Part shown: positions 32,312 to 43,200 of the stretch, one piece after another
Numbering within the stretch: the first letter of the stretch is position 1
Layout: each line of letters begins with the position of its first letter
Origin: Serinus canaria
Lineage: Eukaryota; Chordata; Aves; Passeriformes; Fringillidae
Reading direction: 5' to 3'
Assembly (NCBI RefSeq): GCF_022539315.1
Contig: NC_066329.1
Location: 8,903,072 to 8,967,071, forward strand
Length of the DNA stretch: 64,000 nucleotides
Program-made: the position numbers and the translations under genes
The notes under the pieces: generated by a model
The model's input: only the letters and a program-made list of their open reading frames with translations
Told to the model about the DNA's origin: nothing
Database searches by the model: none

Positions 32312-32870
32312 GTGCCCGTTCGGAAGAGCCGCTCCGACGGCGCGCACGCAGGCGCAGAGGGGGAGCGACGGCGGCGGCGCTGGGGGAGCCCCGGGCGCGG
32401 GGCCGCCTCTGACCCGGAGCAGCGCCGGGTGTTGGGTCCCGGCCGGCGCTGCCGTCGGTCCGGACCGCTGACCCTATGCAGGGACGCGGCGCAGGGGCCG
32501 GCGGCCTCGTCTCTCCCTCAGCCCCCTCCCTCCGTTGCCGCCGTTCCCGTGGCGAGGAGCGAGACATCCCCTTCGTTCCTTTGTGCCGCGGTCGCTTCGC
32601 GCGTGCTGCGTTTTCCACCCCGGTGCCCCCCCCGCAGCTCGAGCCCCGCGCCCCCCTCTTCCCCCCCTTGTCACTTCGCTAAGTAATAATTTCCACGTCC
32701 AATTCCATTTCTTCGCCAGTTCTGAAATCTCCAGGCCATCAGCAAGGAGGATAGTTCACATGAAAACTAATTACACAAAATCAATATTTAATCACAGCGC
32801 AGCATCCTGATCCTGCAGAAAAAAATCCCGTTAAAACTCTCCTGCCATATACAAACAGTCCTCAGCCGCT

Positions 32871-32878
32871 TATTTATA
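32871..32878 (+). promoter_or_regulatory. MN1: Candidate TATA-like element for MN1
   Basis: TATTTATA lies inside the AT-rich break in the CpG island, roughly 950 bases before the start codon. Initiation about 30 bases downstream would give a leader of about 0.9 kb. The match is only moderate and AT-rich sequence gives such matches by chance. Confidence 0.35.
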
Positions 32879-33410
32879 GATCTCATTTTTTTTCGGTGGG
32901 AGCAATATTCATTACTATTTCTTTAAACTATCGACATGTGCATCCGCGAGCACCTGAAGCACCGTGTCCCGCCGGCGATCTGTGGGCCCCTTGGTCTGGT
33001 GGGTGTTTGTCCCTCCGGGGGAAAGGGGTTATGACTACCCCCGCTGCCGCAGCGCCCGCTCCCCGCGAGGCTCCGTGCGATGCCGGGCTCGGGGCGGGCC
33101 GGCGGGGCCGCTGCTGTTCCCCCGGGCTCGGGGCTGCCGGGCGGCTTTCGCCCCAGCGGGCAGTGGCTCCCCACACCCGCCACTTGGTACCAGCTCCAGT
33201 GCCCCTTGCCCCGTTTCAGGACCCCGCTCCGGGACCCCGAGGTACCACGCACCTCCCCGTCCGCCGGCGCTCCGTGCGCCGCGGGAGCAGCGACGCCGCT
33301 GGGCACGGGGGGCGGTGCGGGGCGCGGTGCGGGCGGGGCACGGGGCCGGCGGCGGAGCCACCTTAACGGCAGCCCCGCCCCGGACCGCGGCGCTCATTGG
33401 CGCAGCCCCG

Positions 33411-33810
33411 ATGGCTGAAATTCATCGCTGAAATGCAAAACTTGTTGCTGCTCCGCCAGCGCTGGGTGAGAGCGCGGCAGCGCGCGGGGAGCGCGGCGCA
33501 GCCCTCGCAGCGCCCGCCCGGCCCCGCGCCCCGGCCCCGCCGCCGGAGCGCTGCGAGCCGCGGGAGCGCACGGCCGGCTGGCGATGCGGCGCGCAGCTGC
33601 CGGGCGCCGGAGCCTGTGAGCGGCGGCGCGCCGCCCCGTCGGCTCTCGGGCAGCAGCGAGCGGCGAGCGGCGGGGTGAGCACGGGCGAGCGGCCGGTGCC
33701 GGCGGCGCGGCAGGATGTGAGCAGGGGCGGCCGAGTGGCGCGGAGCGGAGCTGCGGGGAGCGGCGGGCAGCGGGACGGCGGAGAGGCGCGGAGCAGCCAT
33801 GCCCTGCTGA
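33411..33810 (+). promoter_or_regulatory. MN1: MN1 5' leader with upstream ORFs
   Basis: Before the MN1 ATG at 33824 I find four upstream ATGs with their own stops: 33411-33431 (6 codons), 33433-33678 (81 codons, Arg/Pro-rich, starting one base after the previous stop), 33715-33720 (ATG directly followed by TGA) and 33799-33810 (3 codons, in the strong context GCAGCCATG). These matter only if transcription starts upstream of 33411, which is likely but not shown. Confidence 0.55.
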
Positions 33811-33823
33811 GGAGCCGCGCAGG

Positions 33824-36800
33824 ATGTTCGGGCTGGAGCAGTTCGAGCCGCAAAACAGCGGCCGGAACGGCGGGCAGGCGGAGCGGGGCTTCGGCCAGCC
33901 CGGACTGAGCATGAGCGCGCACTTCAAGGCGCCGGCCTTCCCCGGCGGCGGCCCAGCACCGGCGGACCCGGCCCTGGGAACGCTGGGCGAGCCGCCCCTC
34001 CTGGGCATGAACATGAGCCTGGCCGGGGACGGCTACGGCTTCCCGGGACGCGGCCCCGCCGAGCTGCACGGCGGCGGCATGCAGCCGCCTGTGCACGGCT
34101 TCTTCGGCGGACAGCAGCCGCACGGCGGCCCCGGCGGCGCCCCCCACCCGCACCAGCACCCCCCGCACTTCGGCGGCGGCTTCGGGCCCGACCCCGGCGC
34201 CTCCTGCGTGCACGGCGGGCGCCTTCTGGGCTACAGCGGTGCGCTGGGCGGGCAGACGGCGTTCGCCGACGGCTACGAGCACATGGCCGAGGGCCAGAGC
34301 GGCGAGGGTTTCGGGCAGCAGCGCCCCGGGACCTTGCCCGATTTCCAGCACCACGGCGCCGGCGCCGCCAGCCACGCCGTGCCGGCGCCCTGCCTGCCCC
34401 TCGACCAGTCCCCCAACCGCGCTGCCTCCTTCCACGGGCTGCCGGCGGCCGGCTCCTCCGAGCCCCACGGCCTGGAGCCGCGGCGGTTGCCGGCGCAGGG
34501 CGGCGTGGACTCGCTGGAATACAATTACCCTGGCGACGGCCCTGCCAGCCACTTTGAGCTGCCCGTCTTCTCCCCGTCGGAGCCTGAAGGGCAGCTGCCG
34601 CACTACGGCGGCGGGCGGCAGGTGCCGGCGGGCGGCAGCTTCGCGGGGGCGCCCGCCCTGCCCCGGGCGCCGGGCATGGCCGTGGCCAAGGCGCACCCGC
34701 CGCAGCAGCACGGCGTCTTCTTCGAGCGCTTCGGGGGGGCGCGGAAGATGTCGGCCAGTCTGGAGCCGGGGGCCAACGCCAGGCACCCGCTGATGCAGCA
34801 GCAGCAGCAGCCGCCACCACCACCGCAAGCACCGCAGCAGCCGCCGGGCTTGCTGGCCAGACAGAACTCCTGCCCGCCAGCCATCCCTAGGCAACAGCAA
34901 ACAGAAGCCAACGCTCCCAACTCCAACCTGCAGGACAATGGGCCCATAATGCAGAACCAGCATGCACAGTTTGAATACCCTATTCACAGACTGGAGAACA
35001 GGAATATGCATCCCTACACCGACCCCGTGTTTAATATGCAGCACCCTCCTCCGCAACAGCCACCAAATCAAAGACTGCAGCACTTCGATGCCCCCTACGT
35101 GAGCGTCGCCAAGAGGCCGCGGTTTGACTTCCCCAACACTCCTGGCGTCGAGCGCTGTGCCTCCTGGGGCGGCGGCATGCACGGCCCGGCCATGGAGAGT
35201 CACCTTTCCCCGACGGCCTACCCTGGCCTGCCGGGCGAGTTCACCCCACCGGCACCTGAGGCCTTTGGGGGCCCATTGCCACACGGCGGCCCTGAGCACC
35301 CGGCACTGGCGCAGCGCCAGAACGCGGCCCTGGTGATGAAGCAGATGGCCTCGCGAAGCCAGCAGCGCCTGCGGCCGCCCAGTCTGCAGCAGCTGGGGCA
35401 TCATGGTGAGGTGGGCGCACCCGGCAGCCTGCCCCCGCCAGCCTTCGAGCGGGAGGCTGGTGGCGGCCGCAGCTTCGATGCGCCGGCGCCGCACCTGGCC
35501 CCCGACAGCGCCTGGTTCGCAGGGCCACCGCCGCCCGGGGAGCTGCTGCCGAGGCGCTTGGCAGCACCCGGGCTACCAGCCGAGGCAGCCCCCCACGAGC
35601 TGGGCCTGCAGCCGGGTGGCCCTGCCGTGCTCTTCCGGCCGGGTGCCAGTGGGTTGGGGCTGCAGGAGCCCTTGCGGATGGCAGGCGAGGGGCCAGCGCA
35701 GGCCCTGCCGTCGCCCGGCGTCCATCCGCCCTTCACACCCACAATGGGTGGCCTCTCGCAGCTGCAGTCACCAGGCAGCGGTGTGACACTGCCCAATGCC
35801 CCTGCTGAGCGCCGTGGCCCCGCCGACTTTGCCGCTCAGCCTGGCTTCCCCTTTGGGGCGGCAGCGCGGCAGCCGGCGGCCCATGGGGCTGCACCTGCCC
35901 TCAGCGCCTCGCCAGGTGCCTACCCACCGCCCCCACCCGAGTTTCCCCCGCCACCCCCACCGCGGCCCGCTGCCAGCAAGCTGGGTGCCCTCTCACTGGG
36001 TTCCTTCAGCAAGGCGGCCAGCAAGGACAATGTCTTCGGGCAGAGCTGCCTGGCTGCCCTCTCCACTGCCTGCCAAAACATGATCGCGAGTCTGGGTGCT
36101 CCCAACCTCAACGTCACCTTCAACAAGAAGAGCCCGGCCGAGGCCAAGCGCAAGCTCAGCCAGGCCGAGCCTGACCCGCCACCTGCTGCCCCGGACTACT
36201 TCCCAGCAGGGCCACCAGTAGGTGGGGGTGGCACGGGCAAAGCAGCGGGCGCTGCCCCGCTGCTGCCTGCGGAGAGCAGCCTCTCGCCCGGCTACGCGCT
36301 GGAGCCGGTGGCCGGTGGCGAGGGGAAGGCGGGTGGCGGGCGGGGTCGGGGTCGCCGGAAACGGGACAGTGGGCACGTCAGCCCCGGCACGTTTTTTGAG
36401 AAGTTCTCAGCTGCCGAGGGCGGGGGAGCCGGTGTCAGCCCAGGGCAGCCGGCAGTGCCGGTGGCGGCGGGGGCCCCGCCGGGGGCTGCGGGCGCTGAGC
36501 GCGGCGGAGGCACCCCTCATGACAAGCCCCTGACATCACCATCCTGGGGCAAGGGCAGTGAACTGTTGCTGGCGGAGCAGCCCGACCTGATGTCCTCCCT
36601 GGACAGCGGCATCCAGAGCGTGACCAAGTCAGACGGCAGCTCCCCGCACGTGGACTTTCCCGACGAGGTCAGCACCAGCTATGGCAACGAGGACGAGGTG
36701 TCCTCCAGCTCCGACAATGCCACCTCCAAGCCCACCCGTAGCCCGCTGCTGGGTGGTTCCCCCAAGCTGCCCCGTGGGGAGCACGCACTTCTCAACGGAC

Positions 36801-37256
36801 AGAAGCCCCTGGCCCTTGGCCTTCTCAGTACATCTACCTCGACCCCCGACAGCTATGGGCTCAGCACCACGGCGGGCGCTCACCCTGGCACGCCAAGCAT
36901 GGAGCAGGTGCGGACCCCCACGAGCACCTCGGCCCAGGATGAGATCCACCCCCTGGAGATCCTGCAGGCACAGATCCAGCTCCAGCGGCAGCAGTTCAGC
37001 ATCTCGGAAGACCAGCCCTTGGGGTTGAAGAGCAAGAAGGGGGAGTGTGCGGGGCAGAATGGGGACAGTGACCTGGGCAGCTGCTGCTCGGAGGGTGTCA
37101 AGGGCACCATGAGCACCATCGACCTGGACTCCCTGATGGCAGAGCACAACTCCACCTGGTACCTGCCTGGAGAGAAGGCCCTGATGGAGGGGCAGGAGGA
37201 GGACAAGCCCATGGCACCCTGGGAGAAGCCCAAGCCCCCGAACCCCAGCAAAGAAG
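33824..37256 (+). CDS. MN1: MN1 exon 1 (transcriptional co-regulator MN1, residues 1-1144 of about 1206)
   Basis: MN1 is a nuclear, largely disordered transcriptional co-regulator needed for craniofacial bone development, and it is a partner in the human MN1-ETV6 fusion. This exon encodes nearly the whole protein. The start [10 protein letters not shown] matches the family. Conserved islands include HGVFFERF (about 296), RQNSCPP (346), [14 protein letters not shown] (380), KRPRFDFP (430), [10 protein letters not shown] (719), [20 protein letters not shown] (about 736), the basic patch [19 protein letters not shown] (about 839), [20 protein letters not shown] (1039) and [12 protein letters not shown] (1097). 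The joined protein is about 1206 residues against 1320 in human; low-complexity Gln and Gly tracts account for much of the difference. The long polyQ tract before RQNAAL is absent. The donor GAAG|GTATCA is weak; the frame continues into the intron to a stop at 37294. Confidence 0.96.
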
Positions 37257-40200
37257 GTATCAGTTGTCCCACAGGGGTGCTGGCACAGGGGTAGGGGTGG
37301 TTGTGGGCTGCTCAGGGAAGGGGACATGCTGAGCCTGCTGCTCTGGTACTCTGGGCACACACTGGTTCCACCCCTGGTGGGTGCCAGGGTTCCCAGTCTG
37401 GGCTGGGGCTGCAGGATGCTGGGATGCTGGGTGGCTCTGATGGGGGGGGCAGTGTCAGGGACAAAGTGCTTGCTGCCTGACTGGCCCAGGTGACAACTGC
37501 CCCATGGCATTTCCACTGCTAGCCCTCTCCCCATCATGGCTCCTAGAGATTGCGTAGATGTGGGTGCTGAGCAGAGGGGCTCCCAGTGAGCCTCACCTGA
37601 GCTCCTGGTCCTGGGATGCTGCAGAAGGGAACTGCAGCCTGAAGTTCTGAGGAGGGGGCTTCTGCAGGGTCCCACCAGGCATGGGGTGCTGAGGAGGGGG
37701 CTCCCACAGAGCCTGGTGCCAGCTGAACCTTCTAGCCACTTTCCCAAAACTGTGACTGAGGTTTTTCCTAACCACAAAAACATTAATTTGGTGGTAGTTC
37801 TGCCCCTTCAGGTCCAGGTGCCCCCTGCTTGCATTTGGAGCCCACAGCAGTGTGATACTGAACTGAATGGCTTGCAACAAATTATTTTTGATTTAACTGA
37901 ACAGCGGTTTAAAATAAGGCTCTGGGACTGTTAGTGTAAAACTTACTTAGTTGACAGATGTTTAATTTTGACATTAGTTGTCATTTTTGATCCTTCCTTG
38001 TGTCCAGAGGGCATCATAATTCCCCACGCTTAGGAAAAAATATTTTAATGGAAAACCCTCTATTATAAAAGCTGTTGAAGATAAGGATGATTATAGATTC
38101 AATTGCTTTCTATTTTATCTTATCAAATCCCTATTTTGCAACCTGCCTAGCTGTATGTGTGATTGTTACAATGGGTGCACATGCTGTACCTGCTATCTGA
38201 GGGCAGGCGGGTGGGTTTTGGTGTGCTAGAAATACATGTGTGCAGTTTATACAATATAAACTCATTATTTGTGCCTAGGAAAGGTGATATTTTGGTACTG
38301 CAGTGTAGTTTTAAATTGTTTTCATTATCTCTGGTAGTAGAAACTGACTTTTTACAGCCCTCCACATTTAGTAATTTTGCTAAGAAAGTTGTTGGTGAAA
38401 TTAGAAGGGAGCTGGTTAGGAAACTGGGCTGTTTCCTAACCTGGTTCTGGTTGGCTTTGCAGCTTTGGCTTTCTGAAGCGTGAATCCTAGCCCCCACGGT
38501 TTGTCTCTTTGTTCATGTTTAATGCCCAGCGCAGGAGACTCTCATTTCGAGCAGAGTGTTTAGCATGCACGGCAGACCCGAGGAAGCCCATCAGCATTCT
38601 CCATGCTTCACCCAGGCAAGGACATAAATTGGTTTGTTTGGGGCCCTTCTTTTCCATTTTTAAATGGAGTTGCACACAGCATCCTTCCTGGCCCCTTCTC
38701 TTTTATTGTTTCTTGTACACAACATCTAGATCTGACTGGATCAATAGCTAGTTAGCACAAATCACAGTTCCTGTTACTTCTGCCTTGGCAGGCTCAAGCA
38801 CATACATACGTTCTCTCACACCACATGCACCCCGTTATGTGTGCACTTTCACACACAGGCAGATACACAGATCTCACAATGTGCTGTGTTTAGAAATAGA
38901 TTTTGAAATAATAACTTCTCCTATAGATCTCGACTTCCTGGATGAAAAAAAAAATCCCGAGCAGCGATTTAAAAGAAATTCTGAGCAGCGATTTAATTCT
39001 GAACAGCACATTTATTAAAAGTGTAATTTGGTTTAAAATGATCTATATTTTGTGTGTGTGTGTGTGTCATATGGAGCGATGCTTCTGCAGCGTCTTTTAA
39101 CAGCACTCCTCCAGTCACTTTGATCACAGCTATTCTTAGTAACAGCTAGTGAAAGAAGTAATTGCTTTCTGGTCGCGATAACCACAATGTTGGTGTTAAA
39201 ACAGTTCATCACTTGGAAGGAAAACCATTTAATCAGTGTTCCTATATAAGGATATGTTTTAGTATTTCAGAGGCTTAACATAAAATAGCAAACCAGTTCC
39301 ACAACAATGCAGAGGCGCTCGGGTTGGTTCATGCTTTAGTCACTTGAGGGATTTGAATGGGCTGGTTCCTCGGATGAGGAAATTTATACAGACTCACAGA
39401 GAATTTACTTTAACTGTTGTTAGAGATGATAAAGATACAATGGGTGAGACAAAACAGGCTGTTCACCTCGGTCAGTAGAAATAATGAAACTTAACATTGC
39501 CATACCCCTGAGTGTGTGAAACAGTGTTTAAGAAAAGGCTTCATTTAGTCATGGGCTGAGATTTGAAACCTTCTCCCTGGGCTGGGATTTGCACTGTGGT
39601 GTTTGTTCCAGCAGAAACCCAGTGTCCGGGTGGATGCGCAGGCTCCAGACAGCACTCCTCCAAATTCAGGCAGCTCCTCTGCATTCCATGCTGGAAGGTG
39701 GGCACCCTTTTGGGGCTGGGCAGCGATAGTGAGAGCAGCATTAGACCCAAGGTCCTCCCCAGTGCAGGCTTGTTTGGGACTTCTGATTTACACCTGCTGT
39801 GAGAGCTGTCGGGGATTTATTCCCACTGTGGCACTGCGCGATTGGCACCGGCGGCTCCTCAGGTGCGGGGAGGTGGAGGAAGGGGAGGTGAGTGTTGGGG
39901 GGCAGCTTCCCCTCGGTGCAGTGCTGGGCACTTTGTCCATTGCCTGCCACTCTTCAGGACCAGAGGGTCTGACTTCAGTGCTAGCCGTGAAGGAAAGAGC
40001 AGGCTCCCCAAAATACAGCAGGATCGGGAACTTCTCAAATACTCTGTTAGTGCGCAGGTTATAGGGAAAACAACTTGAGTTGTTTTAATGGCTGCTCAGA
40101 TTCCTCGGAGCTCTCCTTTTTTCCCATAATGGCATTAAAATGATTTACTGATCTCTGGCAGTTGTGTGAGCTGTGGGTCTGGAGGTTGCTGAGAGCAGAC

Positions 40201-43200
40201 ACCGGTGCTGTGAGGTGTGACACCTCCAGCGCTGGCCTGCCGCGAGCTCTGTGCATGTGTTCACGTTCCATTCCGGAATGTTGTATTAGTAATGCTGCCT
40301 GGACATGGCTCTGCCCTGAAATGTGTTTTCTGTAAGTTTTCTCTGATGCATCATTTCTTGTACCAACATGTTTTATGTGAAGTAGCTGGTAGGTTTTGGG
40401 TTTTTTTCCCCTGAAAATGCTTTCTAGAATTTCGTGTTTTTCTCTGCCTAGCAGCTTGAGCTGGGAGTGAGAGATAAATAACACTGAGTCTAGAGGGGTT
40501 GTCTTGACTTCCAACACCACAGCTCTAGCTGACAAAGAATAACCAGTTCAAATTCACTTAAAAATCCGGGGCCAGTTTAATGGGCTTTTGCTTTTCCTGG
40601 TTTGACCAAACCAGAACAATTTCCCCTTCAGTGAAATGTGTATTAGTATTCTTTAGAAACCCACTTATTAAGCGCTGGTGGGGTTTTGGTTTTTTGTTTT
40701 TAATTGAAATTTTGAAAGTCCCATACTGCAGATGTCAGGTGAAGACATCAGTATATACCTAGAACTGTGCAGGTGGAAAGGATGGGAGTGTGTTTTGCTG
40801 CTCGGTGGCTGTTGGGCTCGTCAGTCCGGGCTGACGGGCACGTGCCACGCGGCACCGTTAGCCTTCATCTGTGAGTTTTTGTTCATATTTCATTGTTACA
40901 CCGAACCTGTCACTTGAATGAGCCCACAGGCCAACCCTCTTGCTGGAGCAGTGTGTAACATCTGTGAATTACTAGAAATACATTAACAAAGGTCAAATTT
41001 GGTCCAGATGCGGCCGGGAGCCTTTGTTTTCTTTCCCTTTCCAGTGCATTCTGCTGCCTGCTTTATTTTAAATACTGCTTAGTTCTTTTAGAGGCTTTAC
41101 CAAGGGACTATGTTTGTTTACCAGGACTGAGTTTGTCAGACCTCTCGTGAGGTTTTTCAGGCACTGAACCTTCACTGCAAGCGATGTGCTGTGAGCGGCT
41201 GCGTTGTAGTGAGCGCTGTGGAAGCGAGTTCAGCAGCAAAGCTCAGCGCCTTTTCCAGCGAGGGGGCTGTGATTCCCGATGCTGCTTTGTCTCACTGGGC
41301 TGCTGAAACTTACACAATTTTAACAATTTAGTGAAAAAAGGAGCTGTTCCCTTTGTCTTGAAGTTACACAATAAACTCCATATATATTAAATCTACATCT
41401 CTATTAAATCATCTGGATTAGCAATCAGAGTGACCAGAGAAGAACACTCCCGCTACTTATCCTGGTAGAGTTTGGTGTGCATTAGATTTGGATTTAATAT
41501 AACGCTTTAAACTTTTCTAACCTGTTAAAAAAAAAAAATTGGAAGGTTTGCCCCTGCTTGGCCTCATATGAATGATAGAAATTCTCCATTGTTTACCTCG
41601 ACTGACTATAATTTTCAATACTTTTTACTAGAAAATGGTTCTGTTTAGAAATATTTTCCTTTGTTTTATAAACATTCTGTAGCAGTGTGCTTGTCGACCT
41701 TTATGGCATATATTAGAAAAAGCAAGGCACAGAATTTTCAGTAGTATTTCCTCTTGCTGTAATATACGAAAATATTTCGTGCAAGAAATGTGTAAATTTA
41801 TTGGCATTTCAGTAACAACTGTGGCCAGTGTTTGCCTTTGCATCCACTGTCTGTGTGGCTTAATTTTTGGTCTCTGATTTACCTGTTCTCATTTCACTAG
41901 AGAATCTATCTGTGTTTGAATGAATGCAGATTACCTCTCTGGTTTGCATCCTGGTGCTTCCTTGCCCCAAAGTCTGTTATTTTCTGATGGCCCACTCAAT
42001 TGCAAGTCGAGTTTTAATGGGGTTGTTTTGCACACACTTGGTGTGAGGATCTGCATGAGACAGACTTCGAGGGAGATATTTCTTGAAATTGCTGTGTGAA
42101 TGTGCTTCAGATCTTTATGTATGATGTAAAAGGAAATGAATTAGACTTAGTATTTATATATGAGCTTGGATGACAGCATAGATTTATTTTGATCTGTGAT
42201 GTATTACACTGTGTCTTCTTTTACTTTTTAAGGTACAACACCTGTTTTTTTTTACCAATCACCTAGTGGAATGCTCGACCATAGAACTGCAAATAATATT
42301 TTGATAAAAAGCGTTATTAATTAGAATGTCTATAGATACAATTTGTTGTTACTTGTGTAGAACAAAGAATAAGGCATCAAACAAAAGTCTAACCTGAAAC
42401 TAAATAGGCTGCTTTTATTTGAACCAGCTGACTCCCAGCCTCGGTAGTATTCTATACCAGGGAAAGGTTTTGGTACAGTAAAATGCCTTTATGTGGCCAT
42501 ATAAAATTTTAGTACTAGACAAATTACTGTACATTTTCAGTCAGTGGTTTCTCGTGTATTTCTTTTAAATCTGAGTGTGAGGAGAGTCTCCTCAGAAAGT
42601 GCACAGCCAGTTCTAAAATGAATCTTCAGGTGGCCTAACGCGTATGCTTTGTTAACGTTAAATTTACCGAAATACCAGAAGCCGTTTCATGACATAATTT
42701 CTCAAGCGCATTGAGAATATTGAAAGAGACCTGTCAGATTGGAGGCAGAGGCTCATTCCCTGTTTTATCTCTAGTACAGAATGGGTTGTCCTTGTGTTTG
42801 TTTCGGACTGGAGCGTGTTGGATGCAGGCAGCACGGGCGGTGGGCGTCAGGCGCTGGTAGAGCCACCTCGCCCTCGCGCCGCGGCTCCGGCCGGCATCCG
42901 CCTCCCTGCCCAGCTGGTCCAGCTTTTCCATTGAAAAATCTACAGCCTTGAAAAGAAAGATGTTTGCACCTGTAAACACATGATTAAGGTTTGCTGGACA
43001 TGTTTAAGATCGTTATGTTGTTTATTTTTAAATATGAAATAGTTTTGTTTTTTGAGAGGCGTTTTTTAATGAGAGCCTCTGTTAGTGAGGGTTGTTCAGA
43101 ACATGGCTGGCTGTGCACCAGATCTTGGGTAAGGGACGTGGGGAATCTTATGGAAATCAAATAGGTGAAGCTGTAGAATCACCCAGGAAATTCAAGGTCT

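Larger units (their letters stand above)
31750..36500 (+). promoter_or_regulatory. MN1: Large CpG island over MN1 promoter, leader and exon 1
   Basis: Very GC- and CpG-rich DNA begins near 31.75 kb and runs into the MN1 coding exon. An AT-rich break at about 32685-32960 splits it into an upstream and a downstream block. GC boxes (for example around 33371-33381) and an inverted CCAAT-like CATTGG at 33395-33400 are present. Confidence 0.8.

Noticed and set aside
31635..32686. Long open frames on both strands (327 and 276 codons) in the upstream MN1 CpG block
   Set aside because: Both are Arg/Pro/Gly/Ala-rich with no recognisable domain; open frames on both strands at once indicate GC-driven lack of stops. 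Degenerate GCCGGCGGGG-type repeats near 32.19-32.28 kb add to this.
33422..35494. 690-codon minus-strand open frame antisense to MN1 exon 1
   Set aside because: It mirrors the GC-rich MN1 coding exon, where stops are rare in every frame. The translation is low-complexity Arg/Ala/Gly sequence with no family features.
37257..37294. MN1 coding sequence ending at the stop at 37294
   Set aside because: As the main form this is unlikely, because GT at 37257 joins in frame to 63343 and restores the conserved MN1 C-terminus. It is kept only as a possible read-through form.
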